Source: Cycas panzhihuaensis
Taxonomy: Eukaryota; Cycadophyta
NCBI GenBank assembly: GCA_023213395.1
Contig: CM041465.1
Location: forward strand, 82,529,741-82,593,740
Direction of reading: 5' to 3'
Length of the DNA stretch: 64,000 bases
Program-made: the position numbers and the translations under genes
In this document: piece after piece, positions 10,411 to 21,518 of the stretch
How positions within the stretch are numbered: position 1 is the first letter of the stretch
Layout of the letters: each line of letters opens with the position of its first letter
Notes under the pieces: model-generated
What the model was told of the DNA's origin: nothing
Database searches by the model: none
What the model saw: only the letters and a program-made list of their open reading frames with translations

Positions 10411-11440
10411 GGTGTTTGTAGTTAGTAAGTTTGGCCTTATGTTGTCTTGTAAGGGATTGAAATTTATGCCTCCCTAATTAAATTGCTAAGTTTTGAAATT
10501 TCTTCTTTGTTGTCCCAATTTCATTGGTTTCTTCCCTTTCCAACTAGTATGCTTATTATGTAGTCTCGTCCATTGATTCTCATAGTCTCTAGCCTTATGA
10601 ATAGTTTGCCCCAAAGTTTTTGGTTCCAATATATCGATTCTACTTTCTATCCCTTTGTTCAACCCACTAAGGAATCTTTGCACCTTCACCTTTTCGTCTT
10701 GTCTATAGGGCACATATTGTAGCAACTCCATATATTCGCTTTCATACTCATCAATAATCCTCGTTCCTTGTTTTAATTCATGGAATATCTCAACCTTTTT
10801 ATCATAGTACTATTTTGACAAATACTTTTTCTTGAAGTATTTCATGAACTTACTCCATCTCAGTTCTCTCTCTCAAAAACCCTTTACTTTCTTGCAGTGA
10901 TCCCACCACAGAGATGCTTTTCCTTTCAAATTATAAACTACTATTCTTACCTTTGCATTGGAGTGAATATCATTCAAGTTAAAATATTTTTCAATATTCA
11001 GTATCCAAGCTTTAGCCTCACCTTCAATTTTGATTTCTCCATTAAAGTAGAAGGTTTTCCCTTTCTTATTTGATATTGGAGTGCATCTATCCTTTCTCTC
11101 TGTGCTCTATGTCTCGATCTTGATCTTGAGGTTCCATTAGGGGATGGCATTCTAGAGGAATAATTCTCTAGGCTGAGGTCTCTTGTCCTTCTCCCACTTT
11201 CATGCTCTTGGATAGAAGGGTCCTGGGACCTACTTCTTTGTCCATTGGTCCTCGTATTCCTAACCCTTTTAAACTTTTCCTAGTCTATCATCCTTGGATG
11301 CTATTAAGCATAGTCTCATGGTTCCTTAGGATCCTCTCATTGTCTTCTTTATAATTCCTTGGTTGTTCTTGTAAGTCTAACATAGTCTCTAACATGGTCC
11401 TTGAAATATCTCTTTGTGGTTTGTTTCTTGGTCATGGAAT
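10411..11440 (-). pseudogene. A gag
   Basis: Coding order on the minus strand is as follows. A probable N-terminal region (DISRTMLETMLDLQEQ, LRNHETML) lies near 11300-11440. An Arg/Ser-rich stretch with SRSRSRHRAQRERID follows. The capsid signature comes next: KFMKYFKKKYL, EIFHELKQGTRIIDEYESEY, then MELLQYVPYRQDEKVKVQRFLSGLNKGIESRI and TLGQTIHKARDYE. Only the last 81 codons (10486-10731) are a clean open frame. Upstream pieces need frame changes. The composition matches Ty3/gypsy capsids that contain FLSGL and A..YE motifs. Confidence 0.75.
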
Positions 11441-11681
11441 CTCCTCCACCTCCACTCCCTTGGTATTTGCCTCTCCCTAACCTTCTTTGGCTATCCTAGA
11501 GACATCTTTGAACCTGTCCATTGTCTGTTCTCATTGTATTTGTGTCTCAATTCAATGTTCTACTAAACTCTATTCTTTTTTTCAAAAATTTGACAATAAT
11601 TTGGTAATGTTGCAGCTTATCAACACTTATCAGCTTCAAATTTGTTGTGTCAAGGGTAGTATTTGGCAATCTTTTGAACCT
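11441..11681 (-). other. A leader between primer site and gag
   Basis: No recognisable coding sequence. AT-rich. Confidence 0.5.
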
Positions 11682-11695
11682 AGGCTTTGATACCA
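11682..11695 (-). other. A primer-binding site
   Basis: On the minus strand TGGTATCAAAGCCT lies 2 bp from the LTR edge at 11698, matching initiator tRNA-Met type sites. Confidence 0.85.
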
Positions 11696-12487
11696 ACTGT
11701 TATGACCCAACCAACCTTAACAAACTTGCATGTAGTGTGATTAAGACACAATGGCAATGCATTAAGAATTCTTAGTAATTCCAGCACCCAACCATATACT
11801 AAACTTAAATTTAGGAAGGTTTTTGTGAGAGTAATGCATAGCAAAATAAACACCCAAGAATGCATGTAAGCCCAAGTTAGAAAGGTGTTTAACATTCATA
11901 TACAAGATCTCTTCTGCTATAACCAAGAATCATGTGAGAATTGCAAGTAACCATAACCAAATATTCATGCAGGAATTTACCATAAGCCAAGCTACATATC
12001 CAGCCAAGAGCAATAGTACATAAAACATCTTACACCATAGAACAAAGTATCTGAGATGTAACAAGGAGTGAAGCTAACCAATCAAATTGTAACCAAAGGA
12101 TTCACCTCCTAACTATCCACAATCCTGCATAGGAAAGTGCCCCTGAGCTGAAGCAGATGATATGAATGCAGGAATATTGGTTTTCCACTCTTCATACAAC
12201 CCTTCCCAAGTTGCCTTGTCAATAGATATCTTAAGGCCTTTTAATGTAAAACTTTATAGTATAAGAAGTTGCCTCAAGTTGCTATTGTTGCATGTAAGTA
12301 TACTTTTGTTTAAAGCATCATCAATCTCGCATAATAACAATTGCTTCTTCCCAAGCCATACTTGTTCTTCCAATTAGATTGACAATGTTAAGACATTTAG
12401 GGATTCCTATAAATCTAATCTTAAAGGATTGTCTTATTATGCCACACACCCATCATAAACTTATAGAGTGCAACTAAGTTCAAGGGG

Positions 12488-12725
12488 AACAACCACTCAA
12501 GACCCTTGTCCTTAAATAACTTGCAAGTGGAGCAACCAACTCAATAACATGTATGTAAAGAGCTCAGGGAAAGCAACCAACTCAGAATCCCTACTCAAAC
12601 CAAACATCGAGGCAGAGTAACCACTCAATTGCCTTGACCTCAAGATACTAGCAAATAGGAGAAACCACTCAACTACCTTACAAAATACCATCCAATAATC
12701 AGGTGTAGGGGAGCAACTAACTCAA
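12488..12725 (+). repeat. Degenerate minisatellite, about 43-bp period, six units
   Basis: The core AACCACTCAA or AACCAACTCAA recurs near 12490, 12533, 12574, 12617, 12663 and 12714, each followed by a C-rich stretch (for example GACCCTTGTCC). Spacing is 41-51 bp. Confidence 0.7.
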
Positions 12726-13789
12726 TGCCCTACCAAATAAGAAAGTATTTTCACGAATAATAGCAATCTAAGGATATTACTATTGTAGCTTACCCACAAG
12801 GCTCTAGAATACACGAAGCATCCCTTTTACATGACTGAATTAGCTCATCAATCATATGCAATTTGGTGTACAAATTAAAGTAAGCTTCTACTCTGAAATT
12901 CATCTGTTTGCTATCGATATCCCTTTCTCAAATGTTTTTTGAAAGTTTCTCTGTTTCACTTTCCTTTCCCTCTATAACTCTTTTTTTGCTTCCTTGATAA
13001 TTTCTTCTTAATCTCCCCCTATTTCACTGCCTCCCTCTATTCTCCTTTTTCCTCCCCTTCAGTTCTCTACCTAGTTGTCATTAATATTGGATGGAAGTTG
13101 TGGGACTTAGTGGCTAGAATATTGCACATATTGGTTGCCAAGGATGGCTTCTAGTCCTAACTATTAATTGTCCACTACTTCTTTCCCTTAGAGCAATGTA
13201 ACATAGAGAGCCCTTTAATTGCCCCCAATTGTCTAGATATCAAGATGCTTTTATCATGATTCCAACAAGACTAATTTGACGAAATTTTGTCAAATAACAA
13301 GAAAGTTATGAATGAAATTGTGAAAATATGTCAATTGCTTTTCACGTTGCTACTGCACACTTTTCACACTTCAAGGTAATAGGCATGCTTTAAAGGTGTG
13401 CATAACTAGATTTAATTGCATCAGGATGAGTGTCTTTAAATAAGGATTTCGAGGCAACTGGAATTGTTCAATTCCGACTTCAGATAAGTGAGATATCATC
13501 AAAATAATAGAAGGTTGTTCAAGAGTGATTTTCACTCATTTGAATAAGTTTAATCACAAATCTAAAAGTATCATTTCAAATATTTGCTAGGCACAAAATC
13601 TTTTTGCATAGATGGATAGTATTTTCAAAGAGCTTTGAATCAATAGGTGAAGTGTGAAAAATGACAAAGTATTGAGAGAGTTATGGCATCTTTCATGAAG
13701 TGTAGATTTTGGGGGTTTTGTCTCTGCATTTTTACTTTCTTGTGAGATCTTTTCTTGCATAGTCTCTTCCCGCAAACTCTTCTTCTGCC

Positions 13790-13929
13790 TAAGCTCCTCC
13801 TTGTTGGACTCTTCCTTGTGGGACCCTTTAATGCGAGTCTTTTTCATGTGAGATTTTTCCTTGTGAGAACTCTTCCTTTAGATTTCTCCTAGATGGGCCT
13901 TTCCCACATGAGCTTCTCCTACATGGACC
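13790..13929 (+). repeat. 15/30-bp minisatellite, target of element D
   Basis: Units such as TTTCCCACATGAGCT and TCTCCTACATGGACC alternate. After D the array continues TTTCCCGCATGGGCT, TCTCCCATATGGGCC, TTTCCCACGCAAACT (21519-21558). Removing D restores the register. Confidence 0.75.
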
Positions 13930-14226
13930 TGAAAAGAGTGGATCTATCCTTCATCTCCATGCACTAAACACAAAGGCAAACATGGGAGCAAGAGAGACTT
14001 GAGAGAAAGAAAGTAGCTCTCACAAAATGGGGAGGTAAGAATGAATCTCCTCCATTGAGCTTTACTTTTATATTGAGAGAGGGAGCATTTGAGTTAGGTG
14101 AAATGAAATTACACATAATGCACATAAAAGTGCATTTCACTTAAGTGATCTAATTTAAAGTTCACTTAAGACCCTTTTTCGAAATAATCAACTAATGTAA
14201 TGACCTTATGTCATTAACCCTTTTCA
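13930..14226 (-). repeat. D 3' LTR
   Basis: 297 bp, nearly identical to 21219-21513. On the minus strand it carries TATAAAAG (14065-14072). It also contains the palindrome CACTTAAGTG, which recurs in the LTRs of G, J and N. Confidence 0.95.
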
Positions 14227-14674
14227 ATCTCCCCCTTAATGGTAGAAGGTCATTTCATTCTATTTTATTCTATCCTATGAGGTCTTCATTTGAGCCTCTT
14301 ACAAAGCAAACTAGTATGATACTTTTGTAGGAAACCCTCATGGGGAAGAAAACCCACAAATTTTCTAATCTACTAACCTGGCTCAGTGACTCTTTAAATG
14401 TAGCCGATAGCCAATCAAGACAATAAATTTTGTAGCTGAAATCTACTGAGTCTCCATATACCATTTGGTCATCCCCCATGCCCTTTCGGGTTTTCACAGG
14501 TTCCGATTTTCCAAAATGATACAACCCTTATCCTTTCGTGCCCACATGGGGTTTTCACGAATGGGATAGAGCATAGACTTACTCTTGTCCTTCCGCCCAC
14601 AAGGGGTTTTCACGAATGAGACAGAGTATGATGGTCCTATTGTCATCTCCTTCAATCAGTCGGAGATGGAGGCC
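14227..14674 (-). other. D 3' untranslated region with polypurine tract
   Basis: The minus-strand purine run TAAGGGGGAGAT abuts the LTR (14227-14238). Further in, a phrase of about 31 bp with GGGGTTTTCACGAATG occurs twice (about 14550 and 14600). No gene seen. Confidence 0.6.
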
Positions 14675-15120
14675 CTAAGGCCGAGTTGCTTTGAATCGCT
14701 CAAACTTCACCCTCTTCAGTGGTTTGGTGAAGATATCAGCCACTTGATCTGCTGTGGGGCAGTACTCCAATTGAATTGTGCCATCATGAACTAGTTCTCT
14801 AATCCTGTGGACTTTTGTACTTATATGTTTGGTACGATCATGAAATACTGGATTTTTAGCCATTTGGATTGTAGATTGATTATCTACATGTAAGCTAGTA
14901 GAACTTGTTTGGGTGGCATTTAATGTATTCAACAATTTTCTAAGCCATATCACCTCCTTGCTTGTCTCGAAAGAATGTATGTATTGACTTCAGTAGCTTG
15001 AGTCTCGCAACTATCTTCCGCCTCGGATCTCCATGATATTGGTCTTTGTTCCAAGAAATGTTACGCACCTGCACGTAGATCTTCCCGTGTCTTTATCTCC
15101 AGAAAGTCCGAGTGCGTGTA
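14675..15120 (-). pseudogene. D RNase H
   Basis: Minus-strand frame from 14953 gives LHVDNQSTIQMAKNPVFHDR, TKHISTKVHRIREL and DQVADIFTKPLKRVKFERF, the C-terminal signature of copia RNase H. The upstream part is out of frame, and the normal SSTEAEY region near 15000 is not readable in one frame. The domain would remove RNA during reverse transcription. It cannot be made as one protein here. Confidence 0.85.
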
Positions 15121-15229
15121 TGCATAAAGTTTAAATTCGCATTGGGTTCATACAATGCACCATATTTGCTAGTCGTCTTTAGGTACCTCAACACTCATAT
15201 TGCGACTTGCCAATGATTACGCTTAGGAT

Positions 15230-16139
15230 TTGTCATGAATCTTGCAAGAATGCCGACAGAGTGTGCAATATCCGGCCTTGTGTTGGTAGTATAGATGAGA
15301 CTACCTACAAGTTGCTCAGAGTGTTGCGTCCCGCCTCCCTATTGTCACCATCAATCGAGAGCTTAATATTAGGCTCCACAGTGTATCCACCGGTCGAGCA
15401 CCTTCCAACCGAAACTTTGTCAGAAGATCGTTGATATATTTTTCTTGGGAGAGAAAGATTTTGCCATCCTTTTGAGTTACTTCAATTCCCAAGTAATATT
15501 TCATCAACCCGAGGTCGACAATTCAAAAGTTTTAGCAAGGTCCTTCTTCACCGGTGATTACACTGCTCACTATTCCCGTTATGAGCATGTCATCCACAAA
15601 GATTAAGAGGTAAGTGACTTTATCATTTTGGCGCTTGATGAATAATGTTGCATCAATATCTTGATAGTCACAACCTCATATCCAAGTTGCCTCATTCTTT
15701 CGAGACAACTTGGTAAACCAAGCACGAGGGGCTTGCTTTAGGCCGTATAAGGACTTTTTGAGCCTACAAACTTTATGCTCCTGACCGTCAATCTCGTATC
15801 CTACGGCCGAGCCATGTAAATTTCTTCTTTACGGTCCCCATTGAGAAATGCGGTCTTAACATCAAGTTGGTGGATTTTCCAACCATGTTGAGCAGCCAAG
15901 GCTATAAGAGTTCTGATTGTAGGCCACTTGGTTGTAGGAGCAAAGATTTCAATGCAGTCAATGCCTTCCCTTTGCGTGAATCCTTTTGCTACCAACCTCG
16001 CCTTGTGTTTTTCTAGGGTGCCATCTGATCTATACTTGTTTTTGAACACCCATTTATTTTGAACTACCTTTCTTCCAAGTGGTAGATCAACAAGCTCCCA
16101 TGTACCGCTCTTAATAAGAGATTGATACTCTTCGTTCAT
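15230..16139 (-). pseudogene. D reverse transcriptase
   Basis: In coding order: [68 protein letters not shown] (15801-16139), then after breaks FVDDMLITG near 15590 (catalytic Asp pair kept), and MMKYYLGIEVTQKDGKIFLS (15316-15507). At least three frame changes separate these pieces. The family is Ty1/copia RT (RVT_2). Confidence 0.88.
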
Positions 16140-16599
16140 GGCATTTCTCCAAGCCGCATGCTTCTGACTTCTTGGTACGTTAGGGGCTCTTCATTAAGAG
16201 CAAGATGCGCTCACTGGCTCAAGCTCAACCGAAAGTCGTTCATGCATCCTTCCTCTATGGGCACTTCTAGTGCCGCTTTGCCTACCTCATCCGGGTCGCA
16301 TGTCCTTGTGTAGTCGGTAGGCTTCACGAAAACCTCGAGTTGGGAATGAGGTTTTCATTTCCACAACCTCTTGATCTTCGCTTTGATCCCGAAAAGGATC
16401 ATGTGAAATATTTGGCACGGAGGAAGTTGGCGATCTTTGGAGAAGATGGGCCACCACGGATGTTGGAGAAGACGATCCTTCTCGCTATGGCTTTGCCTTT
16501 GTCAACTTGGTCATTCACAAATGATGGTGCCGGATGTGTACACATTGGATTTGAGTCACGACTTGTATCCTTCGAGGCTCTATTGTCGATTCCAAGATT

Positions 16600-17600
16600 T
16601 TAAGCAACTGCTCAAAGATCTCCCCTAAATTTTGGAACTGGACATCAAATTCAAGAGCATCATTAAATTGGTATGAAGGCGTCTTGGAGTCAAGTCCGAG
16701 TAATTGATCTTCGATCTGCAAAGATAAGATCTCTAGTGATGATGATTTTGCGCTCTGAGGGTATAAAAACCTTGTATCCCTTTTTGTCCATAGGGTATCC
16801 GACAAAGATGCCTTTGATGGCTCTATCTTGGAGCTTATTTCTATGTTCCTGCAAAATATGAGCATAACAAGTAGAGCCAAAAATTCAAGTGGGAGATAGA
16901 GGGGTTTTTCCATACCACATTTCATTCGGAGAGGGGTCGAGCTTGAGGGACTAACGGTGTTGATGCAATACACGCAGTCCGGATAGCCTCACCAAAGATA
17001 GATAGGGACATTCTTATATACCAAAGATAGCACGAGCCATATTCATGATGGTCCTGCTCATGCACTCTAAGCAACTCCATTTTTTGGGGTGTACCGCAAT
17101 GATGGTTTCGATGTTTGATTCCATGTTGACGTAGGTACGATTCAAACTCATTGGATGTGTACTCGCCACCATTGTCATCCCGAGTATTTTGATCTTGAAT
17201 TCAGATTCATTTTCCACGCGGGCCTTGAAAGCTTGAAACATAGAAAAAGCTTCATCTTTCTTTGCAAGAAAAGCAACCTATACTTTCTTGGTAAAATCAT
17301 CAATGAAAGTAATATAGTACCACTTCTGTTTGATAGAAGGGATGGGCATAGGACCGCATGTATCTGAGTGTACAAGCTGCAAAGGTTGGCTAGATTTCCA
17401 CTGACTACGAGGAAAGGGTTGTGTTTGAGATTTAGCAATAATACATGCTTCACATTTAAAGGGCTTAGAGGGGAACTTAGGCAAACCAGGAAGAGTGTCT
17501 TGTAGTTCTCTTAAGCGATCAATTTTGATATGGCCCATACGAGCATGCCATAGAGTTGCTTGGGACAACTTTTGAGGAGTCAGGGTTGTGGTAAAAACAA
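16600..17600 (-). pseudogene. D integrase
   Basis: In coding order the zinc site TLWHARMGHIKIDRLREL with CEACIIAK lies at 17440-17560. The core follows: QLVHSDTCGPMPI (first Asp), a +1-frame piece holding DDNGGEYTSNEF near 17150 (second Asp), then the C-terminal KLQDRAIKGIFVGYPMDKKG and ITRDLIFADRRSI near 16720-16830. The pieces lie in different frames. The enzyme would insert element DNA into the genome. Confidence 0.82.
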
Positions 17601-17810
17601 ATTCATCATCAACATAGTGGGCTTTAGAGGATGGTGAGCCGGTTAGGCGAAAAAGTATACCATCAAGAATTCGGTCATAACCACAAGATTTGAAGGAGGG
17701 TGAATGATGAGAGAGTTTGATTGTTTGCGCTTACACTCGGATCAAATCCACGAGAGACAAGGGTGGATAGGGAGAGCGATTACGCTTTAGAGCAGTGAAT
17801 ATATAAAACA

Positions 17811-18040
17811 TCAACAAGTGTAAACTGGAAGGCACAGGAGTTTCGTGCAAGCAGTTCCAAGTCCTTCGATCGGCCGAGATGATTTGTCAGCCATGTGTAC
17901 AACACCACGAACTTCAGAGTCAAAATCTTGAAAGAACTGGCGATGACAAGTCATGTGTTGTGTTGCTGCAGTATTCATGATCCACGATGAAGTATTTGAG
18001 GTAGCACTATTTGCAACTCCAAGTGGTGAAGGCAAAAGTG
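17811..18040 (-). pseudogene. D protease with destroyed active site
   Basis: Minus-strand frame from 18035 includes SSWIMNTAATQHMTCHRQFF. The copia retropepsin norm is WIMDSGATQHMT, so the catalytic DSGA reads NTAA (Asn codon at 17973-17975). No polyprotein processing would be possible from this copy. The frame then closes early (MADKSSRPIEGLG, then unrelated residues). Confidence 0.85.
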
Positions 18041-19174
18041 AATAAGCAAAGCCACAATGAGCCTCAATATACTTAGTGGATCTATCAACAACATTTGATG
18101 AAGTGGTCCCAATTCTTTGAAGGTGTGCATGAGCAAATTATGCTCCACCAAAAGCATCTTCAAAGAAGTATTATCAACATTATGTGCACCATGGCAATCG
18201 TTGATAACTTGGTAGTTTGTTGGTGGCGCTGCAATTTTTGGCATAATGTCCTCTTCTATTACACCTTTGGCACACGATTGTTTGATTTCCACCAAGTATT
18301 GGGTTGGTGGATTGTCTCGACATCGGATCTAGGTCCAGTTGATTATTTTGGCCTTGGCCTTGAGACTGTTTTTGTTGGAATTGAGGAGCCTGTTGACTAA
18401 GAGGACGTTGTCCTTGTTGTCTACCTCTTCCTCTTCCACGGAATTACCACCTCTACGAGAGTATTGACCTTGATTTTGGTGGTGTAACAAAGATCTTCTT
18501 CCATTTCAAAAGCAGCATCAATTGGATCTGATGTAGTGGCAAAGTTGGTATCAAAGGTCTTATCAAATTCAATGAACTTATCAACAAGATCCTCAAAGTT
18601 TAGGGTCTTCAAAGTTCCATTGGATTGAAGACTCCCAATAGATTTTTATAATCGGGATATGGAGACATGATGAATCAAGAAAGCCCATGTAATGCATTGA
18701 GTTTTAAAATCTTTATCAATGGCTTGCTTGATTGGACGAAGGAGATTGATTGTCTCACTTGCATGTCCTTTTCGCATTTTCAATTTGTTCATCTTCAACA
18801 CTAAGTGAACAAATTCTAAGTCCGATTTACTGTCAAAGTTCTTCTTAAGAACTTCAAGAACTTTCCATACTGTATCATATACGACTTCATCAATGAGATT
18901 ATGCAGGAATAATCGGTGACAAGCGATATCTCCGCACGGATTTTATCATCATCAAGTTCCCTTTGGCGTTTTGCTTCTGCTTCTGTGGGTGCTGTTGGAG
19001 CTCCTCCTTTGAAGCAGCTTGTGGTAGTCAGAATGCAATGTGTGGTGTAGGTTGTAAGTGATCTCTCCATAGACCTTCGTACTTTGCAAAGATTTTCGAC
19101 ACGATGAACCACATGTCCCAATTTTCTTTCCCTTTTAGAATGCAGTTCACATTTTGCTTGAACTGTGAAGACAT
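18041..19174 (-). pseudogene. D gag with intact zinc knuckle
   Basis: Probable start ATG at 19174: MSSQFKQNVNCILKGKENWD, then WFIVSKIFAKYEGLWRDHL in another frame, like copia gag N-termini that bind at a KGKENW phrase. The middle part (MKTLNFEDLVDKFIEFDKTF at 18612) fits the gag polyprotein region. The nucleocapsid knuckle CQRCNRRGHYAKNC (about 18240-18285) is intact, though in a different frame from the surrounding open frame. Several frameshifts. Confidence 0.75.
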
Positions 19175-21200
19175 TGTGTCTTTTTTTTTTTAGAAGGGAA
19201 GAAATGAACAAGGGACTATAAAAGTGATGGCAATAAATGACCGATCACTATTTACAAATGGGAAATGTAATGAAGTAGTGTAGAAGAAGGAAGAAGAAGT
19301 GAGAATGGTTGCTCAAAGATGAAGGGAGCAACTTAGAGAAAAGTCACCAACACTTGTGACAAATATTAACCTGACGCAGTAGGAATATGAGAAGCACTAT
19401 GTTAAAAATTAGCTACTAACACTTGTGGCAAATATTAACCTGACGCAGCAGGAATATGAGAAGCACTATGATTGTGATTACACTATGGATCACTTTTTAC
19501 AAATAAGTAAGTGATCAATATACAAGATTGTAGGCCAATGTAGAAGTTGACATCATTGGGTTTACACAACTTGAAACTCGAATGTAGGATGCACAATCAA
19601 CCCAATAACCTCTAACTTGTGTCCAACGTGTAGTTGAGGTTGTTGAAGGGATGCCTAGGCTTCTAGTAGAATTAATTTGGCGTTCACCCGCGATACCCGC
19701 AATCGTGCTTGGTGATGAAATCCAAGTCACAATGGAGCCTAGGTACTCCCAATCCTCACCCAGTTCACCAATGAGCAGCTATATACCTCCTTTAAAGAGT
19801 GGTACGTGCATACCCATGGCTATGACGGATATTGGATCGGGTATATTTTAATCTTGTATTAAAATTTCAGTTTTCCTGGTTGGTTATCAAGATGATCCCT
19901 GATTGAGGCACGATGGTATGGCTAACCAAACCTCACCAATATTCCGGTTTAGTCCAGTCCCAACTTGAAACCCACACCTCCTTTATGGCACTAAGATTAC
20001 GCCAACCAAGGTATCTCAACCTTGGCAAGTGTGTGAACAGGTACAAGATGGCGGAAAATAGCGTACGTGATGCGTTCCTTTTAGGAAGAGTGAAAAGATT
20101 ATCGAATTGCATCAAACGTACATTTAACTGAAAATAATGCTTGCTTGGAGTGCTTTTGGAGTGCTTGCTTGAAGTGTCTTTGGAGTGCTTGCTTTGAGTG
20201 ATTTTAGAGTGCTGAAATGCAATGCTAATAAGTGAGTGAGGACACCGGATATTGCTCGATCCGTGTTTTTTCTCACTTTTACAATGGGCTTTTAAGCCTT
20301 ATAAAAAGGAAGAAATTTTCTTCACCTTTTTTTTTCTTTTTTTTTTTGTTAATACAAAAAAAGTACTCTTCACTAAATCTGCAATAACTTTCTCTCACGA
20401 TGTCGAAATAGAGTGACGGTTTTTGTGCTGCAAACTAGACTCAGAGCTTCATCTTCAGGAAGTGGAATCAGGTCCAAATGAGTTCTGGAAAGTTTTTGAC
20501 AGCCCCGCAAAGTTAGGAAATTATATTTTTCTAGAATTCTTACTAAAAATAACTGTTGTTCACTAAAACAGCAATAACTTCCTCATACGACATCCAAATT
20601 AGGTGCTGGTTTTTGCAATGGAAAGTAGACTCAGAGCCCCATCTTTGACAATTAGAATCACTTCAATTGGATCTCTGTAGAAGATTTTGTAGACCTGTGA
20701 AGTTCAATAATCAAATTATATTTCTGCAGAAATTTCAGCTTGCTAATATCTCATTAACACATGATACCATATGAAATTTCCATCATTTTTTGATCACCAG
20801 GATCCCAATATGGGCAAGGTGAGAGCATACAATGATAGATATTTTAAATGGCTCAAAATTTTTTTAAAAAAATGGGTAAAACTCCTTACAATCATTCTTC
20901 TAAATCTTGGAAAAATTTCGACAAAGATTTCCTTGTTAAATGGACGAAAAGGGAAAAGAAAAAGAAGAATGAGATAGCATGAATGGCCAGCAAAGGATTG
21001 GAATCCTTGGGCCTTACAAATCCTTGTATTATGCTTCCAAACCCGCAAAGAGAAAGGAAAAGCAAACAATACAAAATATGCTATCATAATAACTTAAAAT
21101 TATTTCTAAATCCACTTTCACAATCTCCTTCATCACATGGATTGTGGGGGAGAAGGAAGTGATGGCTCCATTGCAAGTGCAAGTGGGGAATATGAAGGAA
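19175..21200 (-). other. D long leader
   Basis: About 2 kb between primer site and gag, with no recognised coding sequence. It contains a 53-bp direct repeat (19349-19470). It also has two diverged copies, about 193 bp apart, of a phrase with GCAATAACTT and GTAGACTCAGAGC-like words (near 20380 and 20573). Short frames near 20794-21087 and 21029-21217 have no recognisable family features. Confidence 0.6.
19349..19470 (+). repeat. 53-bp tandem duplication
   Basis: 19349-19401 and 19418-19470, both beginning AACACTTGTG and ending GAAGCACTATG, with two mismatches by eye; period 69 bp. Confidence 0.9.
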
Positions 21201-21216
21201 GCAAGCTCTGATACCA
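21201..21216 (-). other. D primer-binding site
   Basis: On the minus strand TGGTATCAGAGCTTGC lies 2 bp from the LTR at 21219, an excellent initiator tRNA-Met match. Confidence 0.9.
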
Positions 21217-21218
21217 CA

Positions 21219-21513
21219 TGAAAAGAGTGGATCTATCCTTCATCTCCATGCACTAAACACAAAGGCAAACATGGGAGCAAGAGAGACTTGAGAGAGAAAG
21301 TAGCTCTCACAAAATGGGGAGGTAAGAATGAATCTCCTCCATTGAGCTTTACTTTTATATTGAGAGAGGAAGCATTTGAGTTAGGTGAAATGAAATTACA
21401 CATAATGCACATAAAAGTGCATTTCACTTAAGTGATCTAATTTAAAGTTCACTTAAGACCCTTTTTCGAAATAATCAACTAATGTAATGACCTTATGTCA
21501 TTAACCCTTTTCA
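21219..21513 (-). repeat. D 5' LTR
   Basis: 295 bp. The promoter-bearing copy for minus-strand transcription. Confidence 0.95.
21352..21359 (-). promoter_or_regulatory. TATA box of D
   Basis: TATAAAAG on the minus strand in the 5' LTR, the best TATA match of any LTR in the window; also conserved in the 3' LTR. Confidence 0.6.
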
Positions 21514-21518
21514 GGACC

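Larger units (their letters stand above)
13930..21513 (-). mobile_element. Ty1/copia element D, complete boundaries
   Basis: LTRs 13930-14226 and 21219-21513 (TGAAAAGAGTGG to CCCTTTTCA). Exact 5-bp duplication GGACC at 13925-13929 and 21514-21518. Minus-strand copia order: gag, protease, integrase, RT, RNase H. The LTRs differ by one substitution and one 2-bp indel, so the insertion is recent. In contrast, the coding region is full of frameshifts and the protease active site is lost. Confidence 0.95.

Noticed and set aside
13587-13847. 86-codon charged minus-strand frame (MKKTRIKGSHKEESNKEELR)
   Set aside because: Arises from the 15-bp minisatellite; no support as a gene.
21029-21217. 62-codon minus-strand frame at the D primer site
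   Set aside because: Begins inside the primer-binding site and has no gag similarity; leader sequence.
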